The notes: generated from the letters alone by a model not told the origin. A DNA stretch of 64,000 nt from Bacteroidetes bacterium UBA1947 (GCA_002336915.1 DDET01000038.1:91182-155181); one strand, 5' to 3'; positions 7,840 through 16,741 are shown, counted from the stretch's first letter. A program made the numbers and translations.

Positions 7840-9054
7840 CTACATCACAAGTGCGCTGAACATCTCTGCCGACCGCTTCGTGATCATTTCTTTCTTTTCC
7901 ACGAATTTATCCAGTTTGTCCTTGGGTATCCTTAGCTTGTAATACTCGGTAGGATAAGCTTTCATCAGGAAGAGGTCATAATCCGGGTTCCATTTGGCTA
8001 ACAGCGTCTTGTCTATAACCAGGTCGCGGGACACGATTTCCATGCTAAGCGGATCTGTAATGCGCACTATGGCCATGTTCTGCAGCTCTTCGGCACTATA
8101 TGCCGGATTGCGTTTTGGTGCAGCAGCCAGGGCTGCATTTGCTGCCTTTTTATTGGCAGCAGCTACCTTTGCGGCGGCATAAGCAACTGCCGGGCCGGTA
8201 TCTTCGCCAAACCTGAAATCACCGGGCATCGTGCCTAATCCTATAAAACGATTCAATTGCTCAAATATGGTAGCTGTAGCTATGAATTTCATTACGTGCC
8301 CCTGGGTTTCAAGCGGCAAGTGGTCTTTTATGGCCCAAAAGCTATGGCTGCCTGTGCGTTGTATAGCACGCTCCACGGGTGTGGGGCCGCAATTATAGGC
8401 AGCTATAACCAGCAGCCAGTCATTGAATTTACCATAAAGCAGGCTGATGTATTTTGTAGCTGCAGTCGTGCTTTTGAACCAGTCGCGCCTGTCATCGCGC
8501 TTACCACTAACGGTAAGCCCCATGTTTTGAGCTGTCCCTGTCATGAACTGCCAGGGGCCAACTGCACCCACCGGCGAAACTGCATTATTATTAAGTGCCG
8601 ATTCTATTACTGCAAGGTATTTGAGTTCTTTCGGGATATTATGCTGTTTCAGCACATTGTCCATAAGCGAGAATGTGCTGCTGCCACGGCCTTGCAATGC
8701 GCTCAGGCTCTGGTTATGCGCCTCAAAATATTTCAGCACAAAATCCATCACGTAGCTGTTCATGTCACCAAAGTAGGCCTTCTGGCCGGCCAGTGGAACG
8801 GGCTTGTATTTCTTGGCTTCAACCCCGTGCAATAGCAGGTCCTGGTCTTCTTTTTCTCTTTCTGTAAGTGCGCCACCGGTTGAGGCAACTACTTCAGGGT
8901 CTGCAACAATATTTGCAGCAAGCGGTGCACTTACAGATTTAACTCCTTTAGGCTGTACTATGGTTGAATTCACGGTATTGCCGGGATTGGGCTGGGCTTT
9001 GATGCCCAGGGGTAATAATATAACTGATGCTATGACAATAGCTCTACACTGCAT
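7840..9054 (-). CDS. Membrane-bound or periplasmic lytic transglycosylase (SLT domain, MltD-like)
   Basis: The start at 9054 is preceded by GAGAGGAGCAAAAAC, a good ribosome binding site, and begins a signal peptide (MQCRAIVIASVILLPLGIKA). The 404-residue protein has the SLT catalytic region at about residues 135-260: YLAVIESALNNNAVSP with catalytic E151, then GPWQFM and AAYNCGPTPVERAI. It cleaves peptidoglycan glycan strands to 1,6-anhydromuramyl ends in the periplasm. The C-terminal part (about 330-380) resembles a degenerate LysM-like segment, but I do not see a clear repeat. The earlier in-frame start at 9117 would disrupt the signal peptide. Confidence 0.85.
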   Translation of the reverse strand: MQCRAIVIASVILLPLGIKAQPNPGNTVNSTIVQPKGVKSVSAPLAANIVADPEVVASTGGALTEREKEDQDLLLHGVEAKKYKPVPLAGQKAYFGDMNSYVMDFVLKYFEAHNQSLSALQGRGSSTFSLMDNVLKQHNIPKELKYLAVIESALNNNAVSPVGAVGPWQFMTGTAQNMGLTVSGKRDDRRDWFKSTTAATKYISLLYGKFNDWLLVIAAYNCGPTPVERAIQRTGSHSFWAIKDHLPLETQGHVMKFIATATIFEQLNRFIGLGTMPGDFRFGEDTGPAVAYAAAKVAAANKKAANAALAAAPKRNPAYSAEELQNMAIVRITDPLSMEIVSRDLVIDKTLLAKWNPDYDLFLMKAYPTEYYKLRIPKDKLDKFVEKKEMITKRSAEMFSALVM

Positions 9055-9194
9055 GTTTTTGCTCCTCTCTCTTTTAAAAATCAATAAAAAGCATGCGACC
9101 GCCGGGGCGGAAAGCAAAATCCTAAAATAGATACTTTAACCCTGATTTAATAATGGCTTGGGGTAAAATCAGTAAAGTTTGGGGTAAAAACTAA

Positions 9195-9425
9195 TTATGC
9201 GTTCGTATTAGTTTTTGTGTCATCTTTCTTCATGTTATTCTCGATCTCCGTCTTGATGCCGTCTTTTGCATCATTAAATTCACGGATACCCTTACCTATA
9301 CCCTTGGCAAGTTCAGGGATCTTCTTACCGCCGAAAAGCACGATTATAGCTATTATAACCCAAAGCCATTCGCCGCCGCTAGGCATAGAAAGAAGTAATT
9401 GTGGATCGATGTTCAGTAATAACAT
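9195..9425 (-). CDS. tatA: Sec-independent protein translocase subunit TatA/TatE
   Basis: The start at 9425 gives 76 residues. A single membrane helix (EWLWVIIAIIVLFGGKKIPE) is followed by the amphipathic helix ELAKGIGKGIREFNDAKDG and a charged tail, the TatA layout, including the FGGKKIPEL hinge. TatA oligomers form the conducting part of the twin-arginine export pathway for folded proteins. No tatC is next to it here. A longer frame starting at 9464 adds 13 residues that do not resemble the family. Confidence 0.9.
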   Translation of the reverse strand: MLLLNIDPQLLLSMPSGGEWLWVIIAIIVLFGGKKIPELAKGIGKGIREFNDAKDGIKTEIENNMKKDDTKTNTNA

Positions 9426-10008
9426 TGCGAAAAATTTAAAATGAAGAATCCTCTGGAAGACCAAAGTTAATAATTATTGTGCAGAAGGGCAGGTGCATAA
9501 GGCTAATTGGGGTGAAATTTAACATTTATGCGATTGTTCTAATTACGATCACCTTTAGAAATGGCATTACAATTATTAATTATTTCTCCTTTTCTAGCCG
9601 AAAATAGTTATTTACTCATTTTTTTTTATAACTGCCGGAGATGCTTGCCTGTATTGACACATGCGTTAAAATAATTATTTCCGGTCGTTTCCGATTACTT
9701 CCTAATGGTGACCGGGAGAGAAGTTCTCGTTTTTTCCTGTTTTTACCCAATTGCTGTGAAATAGGAAATAATGTTTCTTCATATCTCTATGAAAAAGCCA
9801 GGTTTTTTTTCAAAGAACTTTGTCCAACACCGTTAGCGTGTGATCACCTCACTGCTTCGTTCCTGGTAGTAACGTGAAATAAATTCCAGGCGAACTTGCA
9901 AGTTACTAAACGGGAGAGGGGTGCTCCAAATAATGTGGATAAGAAGTCATAAAGTTATAATTGTTTATGTGATGCGCCGGCCTTAAAGAAAATTTTCATG
10001 ATAGCCTA
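9426..10008. other. 583-bp intergenic gap without a convincing gene
   Basis: The gap is AT-rich and has long T and A runs near 9580-9620 and 9800. A 78-codon plus-strand frame at 9641-9877 has unremarkable composition and no ribosome binding site, so I do not call it a gene. A perfect 12-bp palindrome, AACTTGCAAGTT, lies at 9893-9904 and shares its CTTG/CAAG halves with the operator in front of the ArsR gene. Confidence 0.5.
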
Positions 10009-10054
10009 TTGCGCAAGTAAATGCTTGCGTTTATATTTGCAAGCAGATACTTGT
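10009..10054 (+). promoter_or_regulatory. Promoter with twin operator for the arsR-like operon
   Basis: TTG (10009-10011) and TATATTTG (10032-10039) are 20 bp apart, a Bacteroidota promoter. Two dyads of the form CAAG-N6-CTTG lie at 10014-10027 (in the spacer; extended to CGCAAG/CTTGCG) and 10040-10053 (at the expected transcription start), 26 bp centre to centre. Autorepression by the ArsR-like product is inference. Confidence 0.7.
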
Positions 10055-10059
10055 ATATT

Positions 10060-10401
10060 ATGATAGCCAGAAGAGATGTATACCAGGCAATAGCCGACCC
10101 GACGAGAAGGGCGATCATTAACATGATCTCGGGTCAGCCGCAAAATGTGAACTCGATAGCCGAGCACTTTGATGTAAGCCGGCAGGCTATATCGCTGCAT
10201 GTGAAGATACTTAGAGAGGCGGGACTGATCAGCATAACGCAGCGGGGCAGGGACAGGGTTTGCGAAGCGCAGCTGGAGCAACTAGGCGAAGTATCAGCAT
10301 GGGTGGACCAGTATAAGCAGCATTGGGAAAGCAAGCTGGATAGCCTGAATACCTATTTACAGAAACTCAAAAAAGAAAAATATGGCAAACATGAAAAGTA
10401 A
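10060..10401 (+). CDS. ArsR family winged-helix transcriptional regulator
   Basis: The start at 10060 (MIARRDVYQAIADPTRRAII) is the family-typical N-terminus; an earlier ATG at 10021 lies inside the promoter. The 113-residue protein has the helix-turn-helix NSIAEHFDVSRQAISLHVKIL at about residues 31-51 and a wing TQRGRDRVCEAQ. There is no CxC metal site, so it fits the subgroup that partners AHSA1-domain proteins rather than arsenic sensors. Its stop overlaps the AHSA1 gene by 20 bp, which implies an operon. Twin dyads in its promoter point to autoregulation. Confidence 0.88.
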   Translation: MIARRDVYQAIADPTRRAIINMISGQPQNVNSIAEHFDVSRQAISLHVKILREAGLISITQRGRDRVCEAQLEQLGEVSAWVDQYKQHWESKLDSLNTYLQKLKKEKYGKHEK

Positions 10402-10855
10402 CACCGAGGACAGGGAGATACTTATCTCCAAACTGCTGGATGCACCTGTAGAATTGGTTTGGGAGGCATGGACGAATGCGGAACACATAGCGAACTGGTG
10501 GGGGCCTAATGGCTTCACAAATACGATACAAACCATGAACGTAACGCCCGGCGGCGAATGGGACCTAGTGATGCATGGCCCCGATGGAACGGACTATAAG
10601 AACAAAAGTATATTCAAAGAGGTGGTACTTCATAAGCGATTGGTTTATGAACATGTATCGGCACCAAAATTTACCGCAACTATAGATTTTGAAGAGAAGG
10701 GAGCGCAGACCCTTCTCAAATGGCATATGCTTTTTGAAACAGCAGAGGAATTTGTACGCGTGGTGAAGACATTCAAGGCTGATGAGGGCTTGAAGCAAAA
10801 CGTAGAAAAACTGGGTGTTTATCTATCAGGAATGAAAGTGCGGAATGCAGGGTAA
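10382..10855 (+). CDS. SRPBCC/AHSA1 domain protein
   Basis: This 157-residue protein covers a single START-like hydrophobic-pocket domain. Features typical of AHSA1 are KLLDAPVELVWEAWTNAEHIANWWGP near the N-terminus, the WDLVMHGPDGTDYKN strand pair, and the C-terminal helix with NVEKLGVYLSG. Members paired with ArsR regulators are common; their ligands are mostly unknown. The gene overlaps arsR by 20 bp and is followed after 21 bp by the hydrolase gene. An alternative start is three codons in, at 10391. Confidence 0.85.
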   Translation: MANMKSNTEDREILISKLLDAPVELVWEAWTNAEHIANWWGPNGFTNTIQTMNVTPGGEWDLVMHGPDGTDYKNKSIFKEVVLHKRLVYEHVSAPKFTATIDFEEKGAQTLLKWHMLFETAEEFVRVVKTFKADEGLKQNVEKLGVYLSGMKVRNAG

Positions 10856-10876
10856 GAATATCTAAAGACATTCAAA

Positions 10877-11713
10877 ATGAAACCGACCATCATTCTAATA
10901 TTTTTAATTGCTACGATAATGAATACTGCAAAAGCACAGAGCGGAAAGTATGCAATAGTAAATGGCCTGCACATGTATTACGAAATACATGGTGAAGGCA
11001 GGCCCCTTGTATTGATACATGGTGCCGCCTCAACTATTCAAAGCACCTTCGGCAGGTTGCTACCTGCGCTGGCAAAGAAGCACAAAGTAATAGCTGTGGA
11101 ACTGCAGGCACATGGCCATAGTGACAACCGGGATGGCAGGCAGATAACATTTGAACAGGATGCCAATGATGTGGCCGCTTTATTACAGCAATTGAATATT
11201 GGTAATGCCGACTTTTTCGGCTTCAGCAACGGCGGTACTACTGCATTGCAAATAGCCATCCGCCATCCGAAGCTTGTCAACAAATTGATCTTCGCATCAT
11301 CGATGTACAAACGCTCAGGCGTTGTGCCGGAGTTCTGGAAAGGCTTTGACAATCCTGACTTTAATGATATGCCCGATGTTTACGCAAAGGAATTTTTATC
11401 CATCAATCCCAGCGAAGAGGCGCTACACACAATGTTCAACCAATGCGCCAACAGGATGCTGCATTTTAAAGACATACCCGATGAAACGATAGCTGCTATA
11501 CAAAATCCCACACTGATACTCCTTGGGGATAAGGATGTACCACTACCTGAACACGCCGTCGAAATGTACCGGCGCATGCCACATGCAAGCATCGGTATCT
11601 TTCCCGGTGGGCATGGCGATTATATGGGTGAACTGATGAGCCTGAAAACAGCGCACGATCAGCCTGTTGCTTTGCCTGTGATTGAAGATTTTTTGAATAG
11701 GCCGGCTGAGTAA
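10877..11713 (+). CDS. Secreted alpha/beta hydrolase
   Basis: The 278-residue protein starts with a signal peptide (MKPTIILIFLIATIMNTAKAQS), so it probably acts outside the cytoplasm. The alpha/beta hydrolase fold is shown by the oxyanion loop LIHGAAS (near 47), the nucleophile elbow G115-F-S117-N-G-G, the acid in LLGDKDVPLP and the histidine in PGGHGDY. The substrate is unknown. It is the last gene of the arsR-AHSA1-hydrolase operon, 21 bp after the AHSA1 gene. Confidence 0.85.
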   Translation: MKPTIILIFLIATIMNTAKAQSGKYAIVNGLHMYYEIHGEGRPLVLIHGAASTIQSTFGRLLPALAKKHKVIAVELQAHGHSDNRDGRQITFEQDANDVAALLQQLNIGNADFFGFSNGGTTALQIAIRHPKLVNKLIFASSMYKRSGVVPEFWKGFDNPDFNDMPDVYAKEFLSINPSEEALHTMFNQCANRMLHFKDIPDETIAAIQNPTLILLGDKDVPLPEHAVEMYRRMPHASIGIFPGGHGDYMGELMSLKTAHDQPVALPVIEDFLNRPAE

Positions 11714-11721
11714 TTTGCACT

Positions 11722-11830
11722 ATCCCCCGTCCAGCTTGCCTTCAACTGCTTTGTCATACCATTGACGTAAGAGCGCCATTTTTGTATCACCTGCGCCATA
11801 TCATCATGTAGTTCCGAGTCGAAGCTGTAT
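11722..11830 (-). pseudogene. Remnant duplicating the 3' end of rluD
   Basis: This stretch aligns with 12470-12580, the end of the intact rluD gene, on the same strand. About 100 bp are shared with scattered, mostly third-position changes. The translated remnant reads SELHDDMAQVIQKWRSYVNG against SELPDDMAQVIEKWRSYVNG in RluD. A single-base deletion shifts the last few codons, and homology stops about 35 codons upstream of the end. There is no start codon or pseudouridine synthase core, so it is a non-functional fragment. Confidence 0.8.
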
Positions 11831-11946
11831 CGATTGGGGGGATAGCCTGCGATAGTATCATTGAAAAGTCATTCTAATCTTAGACAGAACTAAAAACACC
11901 CTGCGCCATAGGCTTGTTTGAGCAGAAGATGCGCTCTTTTGCCTGT

Positions 11947-12354
11947 TCAGGCTCGTAAGCTTTTTATTTTTGCTGATGCTATTTTGATGATCCAGTATAT
12001 CACTGCTATAAAACCGGCATAAAGGAAGGCCACGCACAAAAGACCCACAAACGACTTATTTATATGCAGGATGGAGTTGCTGTAAAACTCCCATAAAGAC
12101 TGCTCATCTACAACCAACAGTATGTAATGGACCCATATAAAGCAAACGGAAATGATCACTGACTGTACTACCGGTGTATACCCGGTATGGTAGTCTGCGT
12201 TTTGTCTTCCTTTTATAAATAGTACAGAGGTGATACTGCCAATTACAAAAAGCAGCATTTTGAGTGAAGGTTGCGTCGACACATTTTCATTCATAGCATC
12301 TGCATAGCCAATGGCAGGTAACAATACAGCAACAATCAAGGCAAGCAGCTTCAT
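11947..12354 (-). CDS. Small membrane protein of unknown function
   Basis: I do not recognise a family for this 135-residue protein. The first 20 residues (MKLLALIVAVLLPAIGYADA) look like a signal peptide. Three further hydrophobic segments lie near residues 32-48, 66-82 and 103-127, with a Lys/Arg tail inside. It stands alone between the rluD remnant and the intact rluD gene, on the same strand as both. Whether it arrived with the duplication cannot be decided from the sequence. Confidence 0.55.
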   Translation of the reverse strand: MKLLALIVAVLLPAIGYADAMNENVSTQPSLKMLLFVIGSITSVLFIKGRQNADYHTGYTPVVQSVIISVCFIWVHYILLVVDEQSLWEFYSNSILHINKSFVGLLCVAFLYAGFIAVIYWIIKIASAKIKSLRA

Positions 12355-12468
12355 ATTGACTTTTAACTGTAATAAAGTTAGTACACTTTACGCGATACAG
12401 AAAGCAGGGCGCTCTTCCTACTCTGTTGTTATTTCCTGGTGAACATCATTGTAGCCGAATCCACAATA

Positions 12469-13566
12469 TTATTCCCCGTCCAGCTTATCCTTCAGTTGCT
12501 TCGTCATTCCATTGACGTAAGAACGCCATTTTTCTATCACCTGCGCCATATCATCGGGTAGTTCGGAGTTGAACTGTATCCACATGCGGGTTCCGGGATG
12601 GGTGAAGCCAAGCTCTTTGGCATGCAGGGCATGGCGGGGCAGTATCTTAAAGCAATTCTCCACAAACTGTTTGTACTTGGTGAACACCGTGCCTTTGACA
12701 ATGCGGTCGCCGCCGTAGGTAGAATCATTGAACAGGGGATGCCCTATGTGCTGCATATGCACACGTATCTGGTGGGTGCGGCCGGTTTCCAGCTTTAGCT
12801 CCACAAGGGTTACATAATTAAAGCGCTCCAGCACCTTATAGTGCGTTATAGCCTCTTTACCATGCTCCCCGTCTGGAAATACATCCATGATCTTGCGGAA
12901 GCGCAGGTTGCGGCCTACGTGGCCGGTTATTGTGCCTTCGTCTTCTTCAAGGTCGCCCCATACAAGGGCTATGTAGCGACGGTGTACGGTATGTTTTTTG
13001 AACTGGGCATTCAGGTTGGCCATGGCATTTTCGCTCTTGGCTATCACCAGCAGGCCGCTGGTGTCTTTATCTATACGGTGCACCAGGCCCACGCGGGGCA
13101 GGCCTTCGGTCTCAATATGCTCTTTTTGCAGGTACCAGGCAAGGCCGTTCACAAGGGTGCCGCTATAATTGCCGCAACCGGGGTGTACCACCATGCCGTC
13201 TACTTTATTTATTACCAGCAGCTCCTCGTCCTCGTAAACAATATCAAGGGGTAATTCCTCGGGTAGTACTTCGCTGCTCTCAGGGCGACGGGTCTCCATT
13301 ACCACTATCTCGTCACCTGCCTTCACCTTGTAGTTTGCCTTTACTTCGTTGCCATTCACTGTAATAAAGCCATCATCCAGTGCCTGTTGTATCTTGTTGC
13401 GCGTAGCACCTTCCACGCGGTTCATCAGGAATTTGTCAATGCGCAGTGGTTCCTGGCGCTTGTCGGTAACAATGCGCAGGCGTTCTATAGGCTCAGAGAT
13501 CTCCTCATGGCCGGCTTCGGGATCATCATCATCCCAAACTTCTTCTATGTCGTTTTCGGTGTTCAA
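12469..13566 (-). CDS. rluD: Large-subunit rRNA pseudouridine synthase, RluD family
   Basis: The 365-residue protein converts uridines in 23S rRNA to pseudouridine. An acidic N-terminal extension (residues 1-28) is followed by an S4 RNA-binding domain (about 40-95: LRIDKFLMNRVEGATRNKIQ, DDGFITVNGNEV) and the catalytic domain. The active-site motif HRIDKDTSG spans 163-171 with D166 as nucleophile. GRTHQIRVHMQHIGHPLFND further on is also characteristic. RluD is the best match in the RluA/C/D group, though the exact site specificity cannot be proven. A fragment of its 3' end recurs at 11722-11830. Confidence 0.88.
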   Translation of the reverse strand: MNTENDIEEVWDDDDPEAGHEEISEPIERLRIVTDKRQEPLRIDKFLMNRVEGATRNKIQQALDDGFITVNGNEVKANYKVKAGDEIVVMETRRPESSEVLPEELPLDIVYEDEELLVINKVDGMVVHPGCGNYSGTLVNGLAWYLQKEHIETEGLPRVGLVHRIDKDTSGLLVIAKSENAMANLNAQFKKHTVHRRYIALVWGDLEEDEGTITGHVGRNLRFRKIMDVFPDGEHGKEAITHYKVLERFNYVTLVELKLETGRTHQIRVHMQHIGHPLFNDSTYGGDRIVKGTVFTKYKQFVENCFKILPRHALHAKELGFTHPGTRMWIQFNSELPDDMAQVIEKWRSYVNGMTKQLKDKLDGE

Positions 13567-13663
13567 AATTTGAAAATGGTGTGCAAAGGTACGTGGTTTG
13601 TTTCTCTTAACGCGTCTGACGCCGAAAAGGCGTACTGACGCTACCTGAAAAACATTGCTGAGG

Positions 13664-14653
13664 CTACTTAAGCCACTCCCGCATATACTTTGGGTCCAGT
13701 TGGAAGTAGTTCGACTTCTTCTCGATAGTGCTGTTATTTATCCAATAGATAGCCGGTACATAAGGGCCGGCCATTTTGGTAAACGCTTCCATATCCGTTA
13801 CCAGCAGGTGGGGTACATCCATAGAATGGGTCTCCTGGAAGAACTCCTTTTCATATTTAGCTGATCCGCTTAATAATATATATATAGGCAGGTCGGGGTT
13901 CTGGTGGTGTATGATGTGCAACAAATAGGCTGCTTTGCGGCAGTGGGGACAAGTAAGACTCATAAAGGCCACTATATGTTTGCCTGTGCGCAGGTCGGCC
14001 TGGGGCATGGGTGCTTCCTTGTAGAGTGGGGCAAAGTCTATGGCCTCATGTGCGGCCTCCGGCTTGTTATCGAGGTCTATGGGATTCATAATAAAAGGAA
14101 CCACCATAGCCACCATAAATAACAGCACGGCGATTATTTCCTGGTTCTTATATGGCTTTACCGGGTATATCGCCATCAATATTATGGTCACTACCGCCAT
14201 GGCCACATTCTTCCAGATCGATTGTAGCGGTGTCATGGCAAGGCTGTCGCCAAAGCAGCCGCAATTGCCATGATTGCCCTGTGTAATAATGACAAATAAC
14301 AGATAAACGGTAAACGCAGCCAGCATTACCAGTACCGCCTTGTAAGTAAACTGCCTTAGGAATATATGGAATAGGAGAAGAAACCCGAGTAGCAGCTCGA
14401 GCCCGATAAACAATCGGGCAATAATGCCTGCCACTACAATATTATTGATACCAAGGTCCACAAATGTCCATTGGAACGACAGGAATGCCCCGCTGTTATC
14501 TACGAGGTTGAATTTGTGAAAAGCTATGCCACTCTTGGTATAGGCAGAATAGAAGAATACCGCGGCCATTGCAAGCAACAGTATAAAACCTATAACCCTC
14601 TTTAAACTAAATGAGAATTTTTTTTGCGGAGTTGGTGTAAATTCTTCGTTCAT
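13664..14653 (-). CDS. DoxX/MauE-like membrane protein with thioredoxin-like domain (BT_3928 type)
   Basis: The 329-residue protein has an N-terminal membrane domain of about four to five helices (20-185), which includes the NHGNCGCFGD motif at 128-136 typical of MauE/DoxX-type proteins. A C-terminal thioredoxin-like domain (about 215-329) carries C235-P-H-C238. The pair of cysteine motifs suggests electron transfer across the membrane to a periplasmic dithiol, by analogy with MauE and vitamin K epoxide reductase-type relays; this is inference. It is a known Bacteroidota architecture of unproven function. It appears monocistronic. Confidence 0.75.
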   Translation of the reverse strand: MNEEFTPTPQKKFSFSLKRVIGFILLLAMAAVFFYSAYTKSGIAFHKFNLVDNSGAFLSFQWTFVDLGINNIVVAGIIARLFIGLELLLGFLLLFHIFLRQFTYKAVLVMLAAFTVYLLFVIITQGNHGNCGCFGDSLAMTPLQSIWKNVAMAVVTIILMAIYPVKPYKNQEIIAVLLFMVAMVVPFIMNPIDLDNKPEAAHEAIDFAPLYKEAPMPQADLRTGKHIVAFMSLTCPHCRKAAYLLHIIHHQNPDLPIYILLSGSAKYEKEFFQETHSMDVPHLLVTDMEAFTKMAGPYVPAIYWINNSTIEKKSNYFQLDPKYMREWLK

Positions 14654-14713
14654 AAAAACTAAGTACGGCTCAAAAATAGGCTATTTATTGCCAAACAAAA
14701 TTGAGGGTACCTG

Positions 14714-14962
14714 TTAAAATAAGGCGCAATTCTCTTCTGTATGAACACCATTCTTGTTGGTAACATTGGACCCGCCTTCGCACAGGCTTTTAGCATGTGC
14801 TTTCGAGTCCTTAATGGTATATTCTATTTGCGTAGTATCAGGAAGGCCCGGCACACCTGAATAAGAGAAGGTGCAACGGCAGGTGAAATTCCTGGAGCAG
14901 GAACTCATACTTATAACAGATATGAAAGCAACTGCCGCTATCAGGAAAGGGCGCAATTTCAT
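14714..14962 (-). CDS. Small cysteine-containing lipoprotein
   Basis: The start at 14962 gives 82 residues beginning with a lipoprotein signal, MKLRPFLIAAVAFISVISMS, and a lipobox ending SMSSC. An ATG at 14974 would add four residues. The mature protein has four more cysteines (FTCRCTF, SLCEGG, ENCALF), which may form two disulfides outside the cytoplasm. I do not recognise the family. It lies between the MauE-like gene and the divergent DUF58 gene. Confidence 0.55.
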   Translation of the reverse strand: MKLRPFLIAAVAFISVISMSSCSRNFTCRCTFSYSGVPGLPDTTQIEYTIKDSKAHAKSLCEGGSNVTNKNGVHTEENCALF

Positions 14963-15098
14963 GTACAGATTCATTTGAACGGTTGAAGATAATAGGAATT
15001 TTCGAAAACCGCAAACCTCTGAAATAATTCATGCAACATAGGGCCATTTGCTTTTGCTTGTTTGCCTTACCTTTACTGTATAAACGGGCATTAAAAGA

Positions 15099-16001
15099 AT
15101 GTTGAAGCAACAATCGCTGATAGAGAACCTGGAACTGATAGCCAAACAAGTGGTAGAGGGCTTTATTATAGGCCTGCATAAAAGCCCCTTTCACGGCTTT
15201 TCGGTTGAATTTGCCGAGCACAGGCTCTATAACCCCGGCGACCCGCTGAGGCATATAGACTGGAGGGTATATGGCCGTACCGATAAACTATTCATTAAGC
15301 GCTTTGAAGAGGAAACCAACCTGCGCTGCTGTATCGTGGTAGACACCTCCTCATCTATGCATTTCCCCAAGGATGAAAAGAAAATGAGCAAGCTGCAATT
15401 TGCCTGCTTAAGCGCTGCCAGCCTGCTACAGTTGCTAAAGCGCCAGCTGGACGCAGCCTGCCTCGCGCTTTTTGATGAGCAGGTTAATTATATATCCGAC
15501 TGCAGGTCGGCATCAAGTCACTACCGGATGCTCACTGCCCAGCTGGAAAATACGATGCAGCAAAGCCCTGAAAATAGAAAGACCAATGCCGCTGCGGCCC
15601 TGCACCAGGTGGCCGAGCAGATGCATAAGCGTTCACTTGTGGTAGTTTTTAGTGATATGATGGACGATGCAGATAATATCGAAGAGCTGTTTGCAGCTAT
15701 ACAGCACCTGAAATACAATAAACATGAGGTAATTCTTTTTCATATAATAGACGGAAAGCAGGAAATGGCTTTCGAATTCGAGAACAGGCCCTATGAATTT
15801 GTGGATATGGAGAGCGGGGAACGTATAAAGCTACAGCCCCAGCAGATAAAAGAGGAATATGTGAGCCGGATGAAAGAGTTCCAGGAAAAGGTGGAGAATA
15901 AGTGCCACCAATACCAGGTGGATAGGGTAGCGGTGGACCTGTCGGAGCCAGTAGAGCAGGTGCTTTACTCTTTTTTGCTGAAGAGAAATAAATTGATGTA
16001 G
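15099..16001 (+). CDS. DUF58 domain protein (von Willebrand A-like)
   Basis: The 300-residue protein matches DUF58: the hallmark YNPGDPLRHIDWRVYGRTDK lies near residues 45-64. It is followed by FIKRFEEETNLRC and a metal-site-like CIVVDTSSSM. The family often sits in operons with MoxR ATPases and membrane VWA proteins and is thought to take part in chaperone-like assembly. No moxR neighbour is present here, so the partner genes must be elsewhere. No signal peptide is seen; it is presumably cytoplasmic. Confidence 0.85.
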   Translation: MLKQQSLIENLELIAKQVVEGFIIGLHKSPFHGFSVEFAEHRLYNPGDPLRHIDWRVYGRTDKLFIKRFEEETNLRCCIVVDTSSSMHFPKDEKKMSKLQFACLSAASLLQLLKRQLDAACLALFDEQVNYISDCRSASSHYRMLTAQLENTMQQSPENRKTNAAAALHQVAEQMHKRSLVVVFSDMMDDADNIEELFAAIQHLKYNKHEVILFHIIDGKQEMAFEFENRPYEFVDMESGERIKLQPQQIKEEYVSRMKEFQEKVENKCHQYQVDRVAVDLSEPVEQVLYSFLLKRNKLM

Positions 16002-16025
16002 AAAGAATAATTTTTACTACCTTTG
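15993..16025 (+). promoter_or_regulatory. Promoter of the yceD-rpmF-plsX operon
   Basis: TTG (15993-15995) and TACCTTTG (16018-16025) are 22 bp apart; the -7 element is a perfect TAnnTTTG. The predicted leader is about 135 nt. The -33 box overlaps the end of the DUF58 gene. Confidence 0.55.
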
Positions 16026-16168
16026 CAACCCGTTTCAAGGGCTATTGAATGGTGTTTTTATTTAATAGCAAAAAGTTCTTTAAGATAGATGATGTTAACC
16101 CCTGATTTTTATTAAGTACCAGGGGTAGTATCAAAGGGGCAAAGAAACAAGGGTAACTAATTCTGGCG

Positions 16169-16729
16169 ATGAAGCATAACCGGGAATATGAGATTGCATG
16201 GCAGGGGCTAAAACCCGGCGTTCATAAGTTTCAATACGAAATAAATGACCGTTTCATGCAGGACCGCGAGGTTGAGCCTGATTTCAGAGACCTAGATGCA
16301 CAGGTAACACTCGCTTTTGATAAGGAGAATGGGTTTTTCCGACTGCATTTCGACGTGGATGGCAGTGTAACAGTACCATGCGACCGTTGCGGAGATGATT
16401 TTAAGCTGAGGCTTTGGGACGAGTTTGACCTGCTGATAAAACTGATAGGTGAAGATGCCGAGGAGATAGAAGAGGATGCTGATGTAGTATATATACCACG
16501 CAGCGAGACAGTGATAGACATCAGCAAGTGGATATATGAATTTGTGATGCTGAGCATACCATTACAAAGGGTACACCCCGACAAGCCGAGCGGTGAACCC
16601 GGATGCAACCCTGAGGCTCTGAAACTGCTTAACCGGCTTTCAGAACCCGGTGAAACAATAAAGAATGATATCTGGAAAGGCCTGGATGCCCTGAAGGAAG
16701 ACAAAAAAGTTAAACGTAAATCGAAATAA
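16169..16729 (+). CDS. yceD: YceD/DUF177 family protein
   Basis: This 186-residue acidic protein lies 12 bp upstream of rpmF, the conserved place for YceD. The family mark VPCDRCGDDFKLRLWDEFDLL (a CxxC pair near residues 71-74) and the acidic stretch EDAEEIEEDADVVYIP are present. YceD is linked to 23S rRNA maturation or stability in plants and bacteria, but the biochemical role is not settled. It is the first gene of a yceD-rpmF-plsX operon that couples ribosome and lipid genes. Confidence 0.85.
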   Translation: MKHNREYEIAWQGLKPGVHKFQYEINDRFMQDREVEPDFRDLDAQVTLAFDKENGFFRLHFDVDGSVTVPCDRCGDDFKLRLWDEFDLLIKLIGEDAEEIEEDADVVYIPRSETVIDISKWIYEFVMLSIPLQRVHPDKPSGEPGCNPEALKLLNRLSEPGETIKNDIWKGLDALKEDKKVKRKSK

Positions 16730-16741
16730 AATCTAAGTAAA

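Noticed and set aside
8257..8835. 192-codon plus-strand frame
   Set aside because: It is antisense to the lytic transglycosylase domain with its conserved motifs and has no signals of its own.
9641..9877. 78-codon frame in the intergenic gap before arsR
   Set aside because: No ribosome binding site, no domain, and AT-rich, gene-unlike composition.
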